Assembly: GCF_030272615.1 (NCBI RefSeq)
Contig: NC_081413.1
Span: 560,978,445-561,042,444 of the forward strand
Direction: 5' to 3'
DNA: 64,000 bases
Origin: Cryptomeria japonica
Taxonomy: Eukaryota > Streptophyta > Pinopsida > Cupressales > Cupressaceae
Below, piece after piece: positions 10,487-20,152 of the stretch; position 1 is the stretch's first letter; each line of letters starts with the position of its first letter. The notes under the pieces were generated by a model, which saw nothing but the letters and a program-made list of their open reading frames with translations, did no database searches and had not been told where the DNA came from. Made by a program: the position numbers and the translations under genes.

Positions 10487-11737
10487 TTATTTCGCATGAT
10501 TGGAGGGCAGCGTAAAACCCAGAAAAATCACTGCCTGTGCACCCTTGTCTGGCCCAATATGGGCACGCACCATCTTCAAATTTGGTAGTGTCACCTCTGC
10601 TATTGGCATCTCATTTGATATCATCCCCTGTATCAAACATATTGTGGGTTCACTCGTAAGAGAATTTGGAAAAAAAACATGCTATTCCAGAAATATAGAA
10701 GGTCCAAATATAATCTACAAGTATCATCCTGTACCAATCACTGATTAAGAATATTTAACTTGAAGCTACAAAATACTAACTTGAAAACATTGGCCATGGA
10801 TTGTCAACTCTTCAAGCCCAGGAAAACTGTTAAGAACAATAAAACTAGGCATTCCTGGATTAACGGCATTCCTGGATTCCGCTCTTGAAATTTCTTGAAG
10901 TAATTTAAGCGCTGCGTATTGCCCACAATCGATGAGGCTGATTTCCATCAAGCGTGGGCAAGTCAGTTGCAATGATATATCAGGTCTTAGAGCTCCTAGA
11001 TGTATCCACATTAAATTGGAAGATCGTATATTCATGTTTTTTAATCCCAAACAACCGAGAATCCCTAAATCTTGAAGATGTGGGCACAGATCCATGAATC
11101 CTTCAAACATAGCATCATCCAGATTCGGAATACCAGCATAACGAAGTGCTCTCAAGGATCGGAATACCCCAAAATTAGTGGGCATCTTGGGAAGTTGGAT
11201 GTATTGCACTGTTAAGACCGTGAGGTTTTCACAGCTAAAAATGGAGTCCCCAAGCTCCATCATGGGAGAAGCTCCATTGCTAATCCTCTTACCTGTCTTC
11301 GGATCTCTATTACAGATGTGTAGATTCATGCGTTCCACCTGTTTTTCAGCTGCAAGGCGAATCCAATTGCTAATATAGGCAGCCTTAGGGTCATCCAAGG
11401 CAACTCTAAGCTCCAAACAAGAAAGACGAGTATCAAGGTGTAGTAGGGCATTGTTAATTATGGCCTGTATCCTGCCATCTTTTTGTTTCTCAAAATCCTC
11501 AGGACAAAACTTGAGCCTTGGTATTTTCGTCCACAGGAGCCGCCATTTCTGTGAGAGTAGGGAAGAGCTTACGACATCTCTATAAGAAATCTTCGACAAA
11601 ATATGATTTAAAAGAACATCATCTGATAATGCGGACAGCCTGTCTATTGCTGATGCTCTTGCCATTAACCTTGTATATGCCATAAGTGCTATATTATTTT
11701 CTCCTATCTTATGTTTGCCATTACAACCATTAACCAT
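10487..11737 (-). CDS. F-box / leucine-rich-repeat protein (two predicted exons)
   Basis: Exon 1 is 11737-10781 (319 codons). It begins with an F-box at about residues 28-77 (DRLSALSDDVLLNHILSKIS, then DVVSSSLLSQKWRLLWTKIP), followed by degenerate leucine-rich repeats (FSCENLTVLTVQYIQLP, FRSLRALRYAGI, CPHLQDLGILGC, CPRLMEISLIDC, FPGLEELTIHG). Such proteins are substrate receptors of SCF ubiquitin ligases: the F-box binds SKP1 and the repeats bind the target. A donor GTTAGT follows residue 319 (without splicing the frame stops four codons on). An in-phase acceptor (GATACAG) at 10628 leads to exon 2, 10627-10487, of 46 codons (…VTLPNLKMVRAHIGPDKGAQ…), which continues the repeat-like pattern. 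Total 365 residues. Later Met codons (19, 25) are alternative starts. It is the only host gene here with an intact frame; the intron is inferred. Confidence 0.75.
10628..10780 (-). other. Predicted 153 bp intron of the F-box gene
   Basis: Donor CAA|GTTAGT at 10780 and acceptor GATACAG|GGG at 10628 (minus strand), phase 0. Both neighbouring frames stay open and the joined product resembles F-box/LRR C-terminal ends. Confidence 0.55.
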
Positions 11738-12923
11738 GGAAAACTACTGAGATCGCCCACTATGCGCAATGGGGAATAACAAAAAGCATTAATAATATCA
11801 GGAATTAATTCAATTCAACATTTGTGCTGTGGAATATCACATATAATAATATTTGTATACCTAGATCTCTAGAGAAAGCTATGTAGTAGACGAGGATAGA
11901 TATTATTAAATGAACCCTAATTCTACCCTAATTTTATATTTGAGAGTAACCTAATTCTAACTATTATTTCTATTTTAGTCACAATTGAACTCTAAATGAC
12001 CTATAATTTGAATGTTCTAATCTTACTTCTAATTGAATTGTAATATATATCAATATTATATTTATTTAAAAAATTATATTAATTTTAATTTTAATTTAAT
12101 TTAATCATAATTTTAATTCTAATTGAAGAGTAACACTAAATCTAAGCTTAACTCAAATTGAATTCAAATTGAAGAATAACGCTAAGAGAATAGTTATTGT
12201 ATATGAACTCTAACCCTAACCCTAACCCTAACCCTAACCCCAAGTAAATGATTACTCTAATTGAATTTAAACCCTCATTCCAATCCATATTCCCTAATTA
12301 TTATCCTCGATCTAAAATATAAAATATATATGATTATTATTATCTTTTACTTCATTGTGTTATTACATTAAAATGTAATTTTTATTATAGTAAAAACTAA
12401 TAATAATATTTTAATGTTGAACGAAATTTAAATATTCACCTATTTTAATGTTGATTAAATACGTAGGGGTAGGGGTAGCCCCTATATTCACCTATTATAA
12501 TATTAAGGACTTTACAAAGAAATTGAAAGAAACCATCACCCTTATAATAGGTTGGGGTAGGAGTAGAGGTAGACCCTACTATTCTAAGGGAAGGTTCAGC
12601 CCTCTAAAAACATTATACCCAACTGATCCAATAGCAATGGTTCCAAGTCCCATTGAAAACTAATTGATCTTGTTTCACATCATATGTCACATAAGCACAA
12701 AGTGTGTATATGTATATATATATATTATTTAATTTAATTTTTTAATATTATAGATTTTTTATTCAAATATTTAAAAAATTATTATTGTTGTTAATCAAGT
12801 TATATGAAAATTTTGTATTTAGATGTGTGTTCCATCAATATATGAATATAATTTCTATAAGTATAATCTTTTTTATTAGGAATAAAATATTTATTTCTTA
12901 TTTGTATTATATGAATTATATAT
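11738..12923. other. AT-rich intergenic region upstream of the F-box gene
   Basis: No gene is recognised. The part next to the F-box start would hold its promoter; a TATA-like minus-strand stretch lies near 11840-11860. The sequence 12000-12240 is made of short related AAT/CTAA-rich phrases and contains a telomere-like array. A 60-70 bp inverted-looking pair with GTAGGGGTAG-type phrases occurs at 12440-12600. Confidence 0.4.
12211..12240. repeat. Interstitial telomere-like array (TAACCC)5
   Basis: Five perfect TAACCC units. This equals TTAGGG, the six-base form, not the seven-base TTTAGGG usual in plants. Flanking sequence contains looser CTAAT/CTAAC phrases. Confidence 0.8.
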
Positions 12924-12958
12924 TGTTGGATATTAGAGTTGTTGGAATATGTTATTGA

Positions 12959-14119
12959 TTATATAAATAGGGAGACGACCCTAAGAAACTTAAAAACTAT
13001 AAAATAATAAAAAACTTTTATAGTTCTGTATCTATTTCTATGCATCCTAATTAACCAACCTCCAACTTCTAGTCTTATCATCCCAATTATAAAAATCATC
13101 AGTTAGCATACTACTAAAGGTCTTTACAGTAACATCTGCAGTAAGCATATTACTAAAAGTCATATCAGTCTTAGCATAATAAAAGTTAACATAAAAAGGT
13201 ACGTAGACCCAACACAAATCCATAATATGATCATAAGCAAAAAGGAAAAAAAAAGCAGAACCCAAAGAGTAGCTAATTCTTCTTAAGAAAATTCTAGACC
13301 TGCTGGAGTCTTCCGAGATTGGATTCCTAGGTATCCATTGCTCCTCCTCATCACCCATAGCTTGCTCCATATGGCCCTGCTTCACCAACTTTTTCTTATT
13401 CTTTTTAATCCTCCCCTCACCAAAAACCATGCCCAAAATAATATTCTTCATTACCCCATTCGTAATGTAGCAAAGGGAGCTTAAGGCATCACAAGATTTT
13501 GGATCTTCAGATTCTATTCCTCATTCTTTGTCTTAAGAGTAGAAACTCTCTCCTTGAGCTCCTATAAATTCTAATACAAATTATTGTTGTTCTCAGTCTT
13601 AATAGGGGAGTCTTGGGAAGAGGGGACTATCTCCTCATCACCAAACATATTGGGGACCTCAAGGATTTGTTTCAGGGTGTCTAAGTCCTCCTCAATCTCA
13701 TTGATCTCATCCGCTTCTTTGTCTTCTTCCATTTCCTCTTTTAAGTTCTCTTCAAGGTCATCCTCCTCCTAGAAATCCTCATCTTCAAGATTGTCCATGA
13801 AATTATCATCCTCCTCCTAATAAAAAATTTCTTCTATATTTTTAACATTGGCCGTGTTATTAACTTTTATGTTTTCCTCCTTTCTTTCCTTAGCCTAAAG
13901 TCTAGCTGACCTCCTTTTCCCCAAGTTGCTTTCAATTTTGTCTTGTACCTAAGGTTTTTCCTCCTCATCATCTTGATTGTGCAGGTCTAGGTCTATGATG
14001 ATACTTTTACTGTTTGATTCTTTGCTAGTTGTTTTAGCTTTAATTGGGGAATTCTTGGGGGTTTCAAGCTTCCTCTTGATGTCAACATATTCTTTTTTTC
14101 TGAATTCTTGGGGGAATTT
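12959..14119 (-). mobile_element. About 1.16 kb insertion inside the copia-1 5' LTR with 17 bp target duplication
   Basis: The LTR phrase TTGGAATATGTTATTGA (12942-12958) recurs as TTGGAATGTGTTGTTGA (14120-14136), 17 bp with two differences, bracketing sequence absent from the 3' LTR. A duplication of this length is typical of LINE-mediated insertion. The insert carries acidic, protein-like frames on its minus strand. No clear poly(A) remains. Confidence 0.5.
13047..14080 (-). pseudogene. Acidic protein remnant within the insertion
   Basis: The minus strand reads, in fragments: a basic start (KIESNLGKRRSARL near 13925), then highly acidic, low-complexity blocks (EENLKEEMEEDKEADEIDEI, about 13660-13790), then a coiled-coil-like stretch (ELKERVSTLKTK near 13545), and an open frame of 134 codons at 13047-13451. 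Stops separate these pieces. Composition resembles a LINE ORF1 tail or a nuclear acidic protein. No family was recognised. Confidence 0.3.
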
Positions 14120-15440
14120 TTGGAATGTGTTGTTGACATTGATGTCAACATATTCTTGTGTTCTTGTCCTTTGATATTGCTGAGAGTCAACTGGTTTGGT
14201 TGGTATATTGCAGATATGCTGATGTTGATTTGAGAATTAAGAGATTAGTATCTCTAGTTGATTCAAAATGAGTTTCATTATTCTAAAAGGTGATTTTATC
14301 AAGTTATGAGGTTCAATATAAGGACTGGTTTTTTTGTTGGTTTTGTACTGTAGAGTTGTGATTTTTGGTTTGTATTTCTCCATAATTGATTCATAATGTT
14401 GGGAATATTTTGGAGAGTGTTTGGGATGCTCATATGTGATCTCAGATTGAATGGCTCATGATTTTAAACTTTACAAGCATATCTTTCAGTTTGTCAGTAA
14501 GTTATGCTGGTGTTCTTGAGCTTTGGGAGGGAGATGGTGATGATTCTTGTAATCTGAGTTGTTGCGGTTGTTGTAGAGGAATTCAGGTTGCTTGTTGATT
14601 TTTTTTAATGTGTTCTATCCATGTTGCTGGTCCCCATTAATCATTGTGCATGTTATTGAATATTTTTCTTATGAACATGAAGAACATAATATTCTTGCCT
14701 GACATGATGATTATTTTGTGTTGCAAATGATCTTGGTGAGTTATTTGGTGGTGTTACATGTTTGAGGTTTTGGTTTAGGTCCATGATATGTCCTTTCAAA
14801 CATTGTATTGGTCCACATATTGATTTATGTATCATATGATGAAATTTTGTAATTAGTTCTTATGATTTGAGCCGACCTTAAGGTTAAGGTTGATGATTTG
14901 TATAAATAAGTGTAATAGTCATGTAAGTTGTGTGTTTGCATTGTTTCAAAGTATTGTATGTGCGAACAAGCAAATTGATCCTTCAAAAGTGAGAAGAGTA
15001 TAGAAGTGTTGCAGAGCGGACATTGTGCTTAATGGAAACTATGATTGGGTTTTTGGAGATTCTCTTCTTTAAGATCATGTAATCCATATTGGTGTCTAAT
15101 CTTTGTAAGGTAGTGAGCCTTCCCTAGGTTGTAGAATTTTCTTTGTATGAGTAGCGAGCTTTAGGTAGTATGCTTGAATGCATGTGCATTCCCCATTGTA
15201 ATATTTTCATATACTACTACAAAGTATCATCATATTATGGGTAGGTTCCCACCGTGATTTTTCCCTTAACTGGATTTTTCACATCAAAATCTTTGTATTA
15301 TGTGTATTGTTATTGTGATATTTATCTTTTTTCTTGTTGTTGATAATTGGATCTAAAGTTGTGGTTAATTTGTTTAAGTTTTTTGAAAAATAATTCTCCC
15401 CTCCCCCTCTTAGTTTTCCTTCATGGTTGTTGCCAACAAT

Positions 15441-15452
15441 GGGTATCAAAAA
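15441..15452 (+). promoter_or_regulatory. Degenerate primer-binding site of copia-1
   Basis: GGGTATCAAAAA lies 2 bp after the LTR end and resembles the tRNA-Met site TGGTATCAGAGC with several changes. Confidence 0.45.
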
Positions 15453-15476
15453 TAGATCTTCCAAAAGTTTGACCAC

Positions 15477-16120
15477 TTGAGGAGATTCAGGATGGAAATT
15501 GTTGTTTTCAAGAAGGAAAGTCTGAGATTTGATGGAAATACATACACCATATGGAAGAACCAGATGGAGTATCACTTGAAATGCCTTGGAGAAGATTATT
15601 GGAAGATCACAAAGAATGTCTACAATGTTGGTCATAATGGTCTTAAAACTGTAAATGAGATCAAGGATGTTGAACATAATATAAGTGCCAAAGAAGCATT
15701 GTTGAGTGCCTTGACTAATTCAGAGATGACTAAAATGATGGGATTGTAAATTTCTCATGAGATTTGGGAGAATTTAGAAACCTTGTATGAAGAAGACAAA
15801 CATGTGAAAGTTGCTAAATTTCAGGTCTTGAAAAGGAAAGTATGAGTTGTTGAGAATGGGTGAAGAGGAGAATAGTTCATCCTTTGTGGCTAAAGTGAAT
15901 GATGTTGTACTAAACTTCAGATGTGTCAGTGGAATCATTGAAGAAGAAGAGATTTTAGCTAAAGTTTTATGATCCTTACCTCCTTCTTACAAACAAAAAG
16001 TTGTTTCTATTGATGAGATCCAGACTATGACCACTATGACAAGAGATATGCTAGTTGGTAAGCTTGTTGCTTTTGAATTAGGTGAACTTGGAGAATCACA
16101 TGGCAAAATTGAGACTGATT
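15477..16120 (+). pseudogene. Copia-1 gag, N-terminal (UBN2-like) part
   Basis: The frame from 15477 shows the start of a copia gag: RFDGNTYTIWKNQMEYHL, then a Trp-Lys-Ile-Thr block, and after a TAA (15747) SHEIWENLETLYEEDKHVK, the hallmark AK-xW-xxL-xxxY block of UBN2-type gag. It then decays with frameshifts. Gag would form the virus-like particle. This copy is not functional. Confidence 0.65.
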
Positions 16121-16651
16121 TCTATGTGTGGTGAAGAATGGAAAATGCAGAATGACTTGTGATTTGTTTGAGATTGTTTCATTCTATGCAAAGTGTTTGG
16201 ACAATCAAGATTGGACCACTTGTAATTGTAAACCTAAAATACTTAGGGTTTAGGGTTTATGTTACCGACGTAATTCTTGTCTATAAGGTCGATGAGTTTT
16301 GATATTTGTTTTTTATGGAAAAAGTTATGTGTGTATTTGAGTGATGAGATACTTGCTAGACCAGTGAGTGAAAACTGTGAAGTAGAGGAACTGAAAAGCA
16401 TCTGCCTTAGCATATAGTGTTGTTATCAGATCAGAGTTTTACTTGGTGTCTTCTAACTATTTCAATATAAGTATTGAAGAAGAAGAGATTTTAGCTAAAG
16501 TGTTATGATCCTTACCTCCTTCTTAAAAACAAAAATTTGTTTCTATTCATGTGATCCAAACTGTGACCACTATGACAAGAGACATGCTGGTTGGTAAGCT
16601 TGTTGCTTTTGAATTAGGTGAACTTGGAGAATCACATGGAAAAATTGAGAT
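15938..16651 (+). repeat. Direct duplication of a gag segment (15938-16115 and 16473-16651)
   Basis: About 178 bp starting ATTGAAGAAGAAGAGATTTT and ending near ATGG(C/A)AAAATTGAGA is present twice in the same orientation, separated by 357 bp of unrelated sequence (16116-16472). The same segment is present a third time, inverted, at about 19960-20130. Confidence 0.75.
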
Positions 16652-17375
16652 TGCATTTCAAGCTACTCTATTTGGGAAGAAGAAGTATGAACCGTGAGAG
16701 AGTTCATCTAGGGTTTCTAGATATTAAGGGGAAATGAGAGAGATGGAAGAGAAGGAAAGAGAATTGGAAGATATTGAAGCACTCATTGCCAAGATATTGC
16801 CTAAGGGAGCTAGTAAGTATGATGCAAAAATACCTTTGAAAGCTATTTCATGCAATAAGATAGGACATTTTGCTTCTAGGTGCTTGGAAAGAATGTCTAA
16901 GTATAATAAGCCTTACAAACCTAATCACAAGAATATGTATCAGAAGAAGTGTTATTATGCTACTGATGAAGGTCTGGTAGATGGTGAATTTGAGAAAGGG
17001 AATTCTGAAGATAAATTTGTATTCATTGCTATCAAGGAAGATAATCCAATACCTGTTGATTTTACAAGTTGCACTGTTAAGAGAAACCCTTGGGTGCTAA
17101 GATTGAAGAGAAAGATGAATGGGTGATTAATAGTGTTTGTTCACATCACATGATAGGTGATAAAGGAAAATTTGTGAATATAGAGAAAGTGGTATAGTAA
17201 TATTTGGAGATGACAAAGCTTGTGTAATCTATGGTACAAGTTTTATTTCTCTTGATGGTAAGCATAAAACTAGTGGCATTTTATATGTTGAGGGTTTAAA
17301 GCATAATATTTAGATCTTTGGATAGATGGTTTATAAGGGATATGATTTACAATTCAAGAATGGGAAATGTTTAAA
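16652..17375 (+). pseudogene. Copia-1 gag zinc knuckle and protease start (plus-strand copy)
   Basis: The open frame 16734-17126 encodes a Glu/Lys-rich stretch and the knuckle CNKIGHFASRC (the first Cys of the CCHC is lost: AISC instead of CxxC), then a Lys/Tyr-rich linker. After a frame change the protease-like segment NSVCSHHM follows, where copia proteases have DSGxSHHM, so the catalytic Asp is lost. GAG-pre-integrase-like phrases (GGILYVEGLKHNI, YDLQFKNGKC) run to 17375, where identity with the plus-strand element stops. Confidence 0.65.
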
Positions 17376-17384
17376 TTGTGAATA

Positions 17385-17990
17385 GCTCTAGTATAGAAAT
17401 TGCATAAGGATCTAAAACTAAACAATCTAGCATACTAGGCTCTAGGGGCTTGTTTAAATCCATATAGTGCTTTCTTCACTATGCATACCATGTCTTTTTT
17501 ATCTGTTAATGAAAATCCATCTTGATGTTCAATAAAAACTTCTTCTTCCAACTCGCCATTCAAAAAGGTTGACTTCTCATCCATCTGATATACCTTAAAA
17601 TTATTATGAGAAACATATGTAAGAAATAATCTAACAACTTCAATTCTATCTACAGGAGTAAAATTCTCCTAAAAATCAGCATCTTCCATCTGTGAATATC
17701 CTTTACATACCAGACTTGATTTGTTTCTAACAACTTCTCCATCTTCATTCAGTTTATTCCTGAATGCCCAATTCGTACCAATCACATTCTTGTCTTTAGG
17801 TCTTGGAACAAGTTCCCATGTATTGTTCTTCTCAATCTAATTTAACTCTTCTTCCATAGCTTCTATCCAATTTTCACCTTTACAAGCGTCAACAACATCT
17901 TTGGTCTCAATCTTAGAAATTAGGCATACCTCTTCAACAACAATTCTTCTCCTAGTCATTACACCTTTACTTATCACCAATAATATGATT
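17385..17990 (-). pseudogene. Copia-1 reverse transcriptase N-terminal part, inverted copy
   Basis: Read on the minus strand: EEVCLISKIKTKDVVDAC, NNTWELVPRPKDKNVIG, FRNKLNEDGEVVRNK, then YQMD.KSTFLNGELEEEVFIE and a KKALYG-type block. These are the N-terminal motifs of copia reverse transcriptase, with several stops. It is the reverse complement of the better preserved plus-strand copy at 20153-20690 and ends before the catalytic VDD block. Confidence 0.7.
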
Positions 17991-18146
17991 CTCTGAATGA
18001 TTTAATCTCACATACCTGGGGGTCTTCTGATTGTTCTAATTTTCAGTTCCTTGCACTTGTTCACCACCAACAACATCTGGATTTAGTAACTCTTCTAGAT
18101 CGCTCTGTTTTATGATCTGAGTCTACACTTACATTGAACTAAAATC

Positions 18147-19130
18147 CTAATCATCAGATTCATATCCACATGCTCTTATTTGTTTCTTATGACACTTATC
18201 AACCTTCACATTTGCGCTTTCTATTATTTTTCTTAGTCTTTTGTTATAGCATTGGTAGGCCTTGCTCTTAGTATAATATCCCAAGAAGATTCCTTCATCA
18301 CATCTTGCATCAAATTTTTTAATATCCTCATCTCTTTTGATATAAGATTTACTTCTAAAGATTTTGAAATATCTAACTATAGGAACATGACCAAACCATA
18401 ACTCATAAGGGCTCTTACTGGAATCACTTTTCATATGCACTCAGTTGGATGTGTACACAAGAGCGCTAACAAATTCTCTCCAATAAATATACAAAACTTT
18501 TCTAGGAACGCTAACAAATTCTCTCCAATAAATATACAAAACTTTTCCAAGAGCGCTAACAAATTCTCTCCAATAAATATACAAAACTTTTCCTTCAATC
18601 ATCCTAGTCCTAGTAGCATCCAAAATAGTTTTGTTATTCCTCTCAACAACTCTATTCTACTGAGGGGTTCATGGAGCAGATAACTATCTCCTAATTCCAT
18701 GCTCTTCACAAAAGGAATTAAACTCACCGAAAGTGAATTTTCCTCCTCTCTCATATCTTAGAGACTTCAACTTAAATCTTGTCTCTATCTCCACTTTTGC
18801 TTTTAATATTTCAAATTTCTCCTGTGCTTGAGATTTCTCTCTTAGAAAAGTGACCTACATCATTCTGGAATAGTCATCAATCAACAACATAAAGTATCTA
18901 TCGCCCTGGAAATTTCTTACCCTAGAAGGACCACATAAATTAGTATGCACAAGATCTATTATCCCAATAGATGTATATTGTTTTCTCTTGAATTAAATTC
19001 TTGTTTATTTTCCCAATTGACATTCTTTACACACTGGATTAGTAGGCTTCACTATATTAGGTAAATCTCTAACAACTTGAATAGAACTTATCCTAACCAT
19101 GCAGTAAAAATTAACATGACACATCCTCCT
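18147..19130 (-). pseudogene. Copia-1 integrase, inverted
   Basis: The minus strand encodes a zinc-binding start (CKECQLGK), IIDLVHTNLCGPSRV with the first catalytic Asp, LLIDDYSRMM, LKSLRYERGGKF where the second Asp is replaced (RSDRGGEF expected), TPQ.NRVVERNNKTI with the catalytic Glu, and the C-terminal domain from 18440 to 18147 (SPYELWFGHVP, GYYTKSKAYQCYN). Several stops are present, and three tandem copies of a 15-residue phrase interrupt it at 18459-18593. Integrase inserts element DNA into the chromosome; this one is dead. Confidence 0.7.
18459..18593 (-). repeat. Three tandem 45 bp units inside integrase
   Basis: Units 18459-18503, 18504-18548 and 18549-18593 are nearly identical and keep the reading frame, giving three copies of a 15-residue phrase containing KVLYIYWREFVS. 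Related integrases have this WREAV-type phrase once. Confidence 0.9.
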
Positions 19131-19169
19131 ATTCTATAACCAACATTCCTCAATTTGAGAAATCAAATA

Positions 19170-20150
19170 ACTTTTCTCACCAGCATTCAGACGAAAGATA
19201 TTACTTTTAGTTTTAGTTCCTTATGGAATTTTTATGCTATAGCTATTCAAAATTTAACATTTCCCATTCTTGAATTGTAAATCATATACCTTATCAACCA
19301 TCTATCCAACAATCTAAATATTATGCTTTAAACCTTCAACATATAAAATGTCACCAGTTTTATGCTTACCATCAAGAGAAATAAAACTTGTACCACATAT
19401 TACACAAGCATTGTCATCTTCAAATCTTACTATACCACCATCATATTTCTTTATATTCACAAATTTTCCCTTTATCACATGTCATGTGATGTGAACAAAC
19501 ACTATTAATCACCCATTCATCTTTCTCTTCAATCTTAGCACCCAAGGCTTTCTCTTCAACAATGAAACTTGTAGAATCAATAGGTACTGGATTATCTTCT
19601 GAATTTCCTTTCTCAGATTCATCATCCACCACACCTTCATCAGTAGCATAATAACACTTCTTCTGATACATATTCTTGTGATTAGGCTTGTAAGGCTTAT
19701 TATACTTGGACATTCTTTCCAGGCACCTAGAAGAAAAATGTCCTATCTTATTGCATGAAAAAGCTTTCAAAGGTATTTTGCATCATACTTACTAGCTCCC
19801 TTAGGCAATATCTTGGCAATGAGTGCTTCAATCTTTTCCATTTATCTTTCCTTCTCTTCCATCTCTCTCGTTTCCCCTTAATATCTAGAAACCCTAGTTG
19901 AAATCTCTCATGGCTCATACTTCTGCTTCCTGAATAGAGTAGCTTGAAATTAAGTCACAATTTTGCCATGTGATTCTCCAAGTTTGACTAATTCAAAAGC
20001 AACAAGCTTACCAACCAGCATGTCTCTTGTAATAGTGGTCATAGTCTGGATCTCATCAATAGAAACAACTTTGTGTTTATAAGAAGGAGGTAAGGATCAT
20101 AAAACTTTAGCTAAAATCTCTTCTTCTTCAATCCTTCTATTGAAATGGTT
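19170..20150 (-). pseudogene. Copia-1 gag C-terminus and protease, inverted copy
   Basis: The minus strand carries, from 20150 leftward: the gag phrase LPPSYKHKVVSIDEIQTMTT, a Glu-rich stretch, the knuckle CNKIGHFSSRC (first Cys lost), a linker as in the plus-strand copy, then NSVCSHHMTCDKGK in the protease position (Asp of the DSG motif lost) and phrases such as CVICGTSFISLDGKHK and ILYVEGLKHNI. It is the inverted counterpart of 16440-17375 and shares the lost Cys and Asp. The two copies therefore arose after those mutations, or the parent family lacked these residues. Confidence 0.65.
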
Positions 20151-20152
20151 AG

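Larger units (their letters stand above)
12924..15438 (+). repeat. 5' LTR of copia-1, split by an insertion
   Basis: The LTR starts at 12924, is interrupted at about 12958, and resumes at about 14120. From there to 15438 it aligns with the 3' LTR at 22081-23380. Without the inserted 1.16 kb its length (about 1.35 kb) agrees with the 3' LTR (about 1.32 kb). Divergence between the LTRs is considerable, so the element is old. Confidence 0.7.
16440..20152. repeat. Large inverted repeat inside copia-1
   Basis: Arm 1 (about 16440-17375, plus) matches arm 2 (about 19255-20152) as its reverse complement, both covering gag end, zinc knuckle and protease. The loop 17376-19254 holds integrase and the start of reverse transcriptase on the minus strand. 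The reverse transcriptase part (17385-17960) is itself the reverse complement of 20153-20690. Confidence 0.75.

Noticed and set aside
10500-10748. Plus-strand open frame of 82 codons next to the F-box gene
   Set aside because: It is the antisense of the predicted second exon and intron of the F-box gene and shows no protein motif of its own.
13584-13772. Ser-rich plus-strand open frame
   Set aside because: It is the antisense of an acidic low-complexity coding remnant on the minus strand.
16230-16262. TTAGGGTTTAGGGTTTA phrase as telomere repeat
   Set aside because: Only about two units, within a 357 bp spacer; too short to support an interstitial telomere.
18459-18593. CRISPR-like appearance of three regular repeats
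   Set aside because: The 45 bp units are directly adjacent, without unique spacers, and lie in frame inside an integrase; this is a plant nuclear sequence.
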